From an uncultured Eubacteriales bacterium (lineage in GTDB: Bacteria; Bacillota; Clostridia; Oscillospirales; Acutalibacteraceae), in NCBI GenBank assembly GCA_934457415.1, contig CAKSHM010000010.1, positions 1-64,000 on the forward strand: DNA of 64,000 nucleotides. Direction: 5' to 3'. Numbering within the stretch: position 1 is the stretch's first letter; the number at the start of each line of letters is the position of its first letter. The position numbers and the translations under genes were made by a program. Of the stretch, positions 62,258-64,000 are shown piece by piece. The notes below the pieces were generated by a model. The model did no database searches, was not told the DNA's origin, and was given only the letters and a program-made list of their open reading frames with translations.

Positions 62258-63436
62258 TCACTCTCGAATTTTCTTTTCATTATAGCTTAGCTTTAAAAGC
62301 ACCGGCGTTATAAGAGCGCATACCACAACTGTCAGCACGATTGCCGGCAAAAGTTTCTCATCGATATATCCCGCACTCAGTCCTTTTTGCGCAACCATCA
62401 GCGCCACCTCGCCTCTTGCTACCATTCCTACTCCGACTCTAAGCGAGTCCTTTCCGTTCATTCGGCAAAGCCTTGCCGCCGCTCCGCAGCCGATTATCTT
62501 TGCCGAAACAGCCGTTACGATAAGGACAAGTGAGAAGAAAAGAACATCTGCGGTGATTTCTCTCAAATTTGTTTTAAGTCCTATGCTTGCAAAGAAAACG
62601 GGGGAAAAGAAAAGATATGACGCAACATTTATCTTCTTTGCGACATATGGCCGCATATCGGTAAGGTTACAGAGTATCACACCGGCAAAATATGCGCCCG
62701 TGATATCCGCAACCCCGAAAAACTTTTCCGCGCAAAATGCCATAAGCAGGCAGAAAGCAAGCGCCCATATCGCAATTCTGCGGTGGTGGGAGTGATTGAT
62801 GGATAGCTTTTTGAAAAGCTTATAAACGATGAAACCGACAGCGCCAGTAAAGACAAAAAACAGGATAATTTTTATAACTACCTTAAGAGAGCTTTCATCA
62901 GAGCCTCCGAGCCCTGTTAAAATGCTTAATACTACTATTCCCATGATATCGTCTATAATGGCGGCGGATAAAAGAGCCGTTCCGACTTTGCTTTTAAGCT
63001 TTCCCATTTCGTTCAGTGTTTCTACGGTTATACTTACGGAGGTCGCCGCAAAAACAACACCTATAAATGCGGCTTTCATCATAGCGGTAAAATCGTATTT
63101 ATCCGCAAAGAAAAGGAGATATGCCCCTCCGCACATTAAAATCGGCGCTATTACACCCAAAGCGGCAATCAGGCAAGCGGCAGGACCGGTATGCTTTAAT
63201 TCCTCAAGGTCGGTATCAATACCGGCTAAAAACATAAGCATTATAACGCCGATTTCCGAAATCTTGATAAGAAAATCATTTTGATTGACAAATCCGAGAA
63301 CGCTCGGTCCCAATATAACGCCTGCTATAAGGGCGCCGACGACCTGCGGAAGATGGACCTTCGCCGTTATAACTCCGAAAAGCTTTGTAAAGATTAAAAT
63401 GAGTGCCAAAAACAGTAAAAAATGATATTTTTCCAT
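62258..63436 (-). CDS. Cation:proton antiporter (CPA2/KefB-like), 392 aa
   Basis: About 12 membrane helices with CPA2 features: PQVVGALIAGVILGPSVLGF, MFLAGIDTDLEEL, AAIIDDIMGIVVLSIL (the acidic pair of the ion site) and AYFAGVILCNL. There is no C-terminal nucleotide-binding (RCK) domain, so regulation is unlike KefB. The ion (Na+ or K+) is unknown. A T-arm-like hairpin lies directly upstream of its ribosome site. Confidence 0.88.
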   Translation of the reverse strand: MEKYHFLLFLALILIFTKLFGVITAKVHLPQVVGALIAGVILGPSVLGFVNQNDFLIKISEIGVIMLMFLAGIDTDLEELKHTGPAACLIAALGVIAPILMCGGAYLLFFADKYDFTAMMKAAFIGVVFAATSVSITVETLNEMGKLKSKVGTALLSAAIIDDIMGIVVLSILTGLGGSDESSLKVVIKIILFFVFTGAVGFIVYKLFKKLSINHSHHRRIAIWALAFCLLMAFCAEKFFGVADITGAYFAGVILCNLTDMRPYVAKKINVASYLFFSPVFFASIGLKTNLREITADVLFFSLVLIVTAVSAKIIGCGAAARLCRMNGKDSLRVGVGMVARGEVALMVAQKGLSAGYIDEKLLPAIVLTVVVCALITPVLLKLSYNEKKIRE

Positions 63437-63449
63437 AGAAATCTCCCCA

Positions 63450-63483
63450 TAGTGTGACAGGACTCGTTAATCCTGTTACACTA
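63450..63483 (-). repeat. T-arm-like hairpin repeat upstream of the antiporter
   Basis: TAGTGTGACAGGA (63450-63462), 8-nt loop, TCCTGTTACACTA (63471-63483). It is followed on the minus strand within 2 nt by the GGGGAG ribosome site. Confidence 0.65.
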
Positions 63484-63489
63484 AAATAA

Positions 63490-63520
63490 CGGCACCTGCC
63501 CTTCTTAAAGGCAAGTGCCG
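63490..63520 (-). terminator. Terminator of the holin gene
   Basis: An 11-bp stem CGGCACCTGCC/GGCAAGTGCCG (one wobble), followed on the minus strand by TTATTTTA. Confidence 0.65.
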
Positions 63521-63571
63521 CTTGTCTTCGGATATAATTATACCTCATATCCGAAAAATTTCAACTGTTTT

Positions 63572-63769
63572 TTACTTAATTTCGGGAAGCCCCGCAATTG
63601 ATGACAGCAAGGATAAAAGTCCCGCTACCGCCGAAGCGCTGAGCACCAGCTTCCAGTTTACTTCGCATATCATTGCGGAAGTTCCTATTGTCGCGATTGC
63701 GGTCTGCGCGGTAGTTTTGACCGCTCTGACTGCCGCGGCCTTAAGCCATTTTAAAAATTTTTCTTTCAT
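63572..63769 (-). CDS. r1t-type phage holin, 65 aa
   Basis: A short two-helix membrane protein of the r1t/phage holin type: FLKWLKAAAVRAVKTTAQTA, TSAMICEVNWKLVLSASAVA and GLLSLLSSIAGLPEIK. Holins permeabilise the membrane and release endolysin. It follows directly after a CPL-7 endolysin-like gene, giving the classical lysis pair. Prophage remnant or co-opted function cannot be decided in this window. AAAGGAG precedes the ATG. Confidence 0.85.
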   Translation of the reverse strand: MKEKFLKWLKAAAVRAVKTTAQTAIATIGTSAMICEVNWKLVLSASAVAGLLSLLSSIAGLPEIK

Positions 63770-63799
63770 TTTTAATTCTCCTTTTTAGTGTGACGGGAT

Positions 63800-64000
63800 T
63801 TATCCGAGCCTGCGGTTGACCTCAGCCTGAACCGCGTTATAATCGTAGCCTGCGGAAGTCAGACGGTTAATTCTGTCCTGACCGTTACCCCAGTCTCCCC
63901 TTATGACCTCGGTTGCAATTTCCGAAACGGATTTAAGCGCCGGCTTATTTCCGTTTAAAAGCTCGTCGACCCTTGCCTGAACCGCATTATAATCATAGCC
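63800..64000 (-). CDS. 3' end of a cell-wall hydrolase with CPL-7 repeats (partial)
   Basis: The reading frame runs in from beyond the window edge and stops at 63800-63802. It contains the end of one CPL-7 repeat (GYDYNAVQARVDELLN) and one full repeat (IATEVIRGDWGNGQDRINRL, then TSAGYDYNAVQAEVNRRLG), the cell-wall-binding module of Cpl-7 type lysozymes. The catalytic domain is outside. It directly precedes a holin gene, so it is probably an endolysin, GH25 or amidase type. Confidence 0.8.
   Translation of the reverse strand, partial: GYDYNAVQARVDELLNGNKPALKSVSEIATEVIRGDWGNGQDRINRLTSAGYDYNAVQAEVNRRLG

Overview
The window looks like the origin region of a spore-forming, low-to-moderate GC Gram-positive bacterium, most likely a gut clostridium of the Ruminococcaceae/Oscillospirales type. 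The grounds are: the Bacillus/Clostridium origin order dnaA-dnaN-S4 gene-recF-remB-gyrB-gyrA (here all on the minus strand); parAB with two parS sites; spore genes (spoVAE, a SpoVB-like flippase, cotJABC); an L10-leader-controlled rplJ-rplL pair; and a folate riboswitch on folT. No rRNA, tRNA or CRISPR array was seen.

Layout. 1-860: a small Cys-rich protein and an XRE regulator diverge over two palindromic operators, followed by a dispersed hairpin repeat. 870-11.4 kb: an EamA transporter, parB, parA, parS, spoVAE, two PH-domain membrane proteins, rarA, a flippase, tadA and membrane proteins. 11.4-20.4 kb: gyrA back to dnaA, with an AT-rich dnaN-dnaA spacer and a dnaA promoter that contains a DnaA box (probable oriC). 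20.5-30.8 kb: a GH25 lysozyme, an Arc/SLOG pair, rplJL, a pseudouridine synthase, RadC, a site-2 protease, a LUD protein, a DUF3048 lipoprotein and galT.

30.96 to about 53.7 kb is an AT-richer accessory island. It starts with a large serine recombinase that abuts the 3' remnant of a host gene. Next come a tyrosine recombinase, regulators and an unusual long sigma factor, with about 1.3 kb of non-coding DNA that carries a candidate large structured RNA on the minus strand. An AraC-led operon of small-molecule-modifying enzymes follows (HAD, two NUDIX, transglutaminase-like, P-loop kinase, GNAT, ADP-ribosyltransferase-like, YdcF, ASCH-GNAT). The island ends with a defence section: a retron (PRTase-like, winged helix, msr-msd RNA, reverse transcriptase, TIR protein) and a HEPN / DUF2971 / Fic / antitoxin operon.

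53.8-64 kb returns to backbone: cotJABC, a small inverted-repeat element, folT with its riboswitch, IMP dehydrogenase, Maf, an AraC regulator diverging from a GH2 beta-galactosidase, a cation/proton antiporter, a holin and the 3' end of a CPL-7 endolysin.

Most interesting: the five-part retron with a clear msr-msd RNA and an added TIR effector; the candidate large RNA at 36.2-36.7 kb; a repeat family whose hairpins covary between four copies; and a tRNA T-arm-like hairpin placed just upstream of the ribosome binding site of several unrelated genes. Assignments rest on reading motifs by eye; no searches were run.
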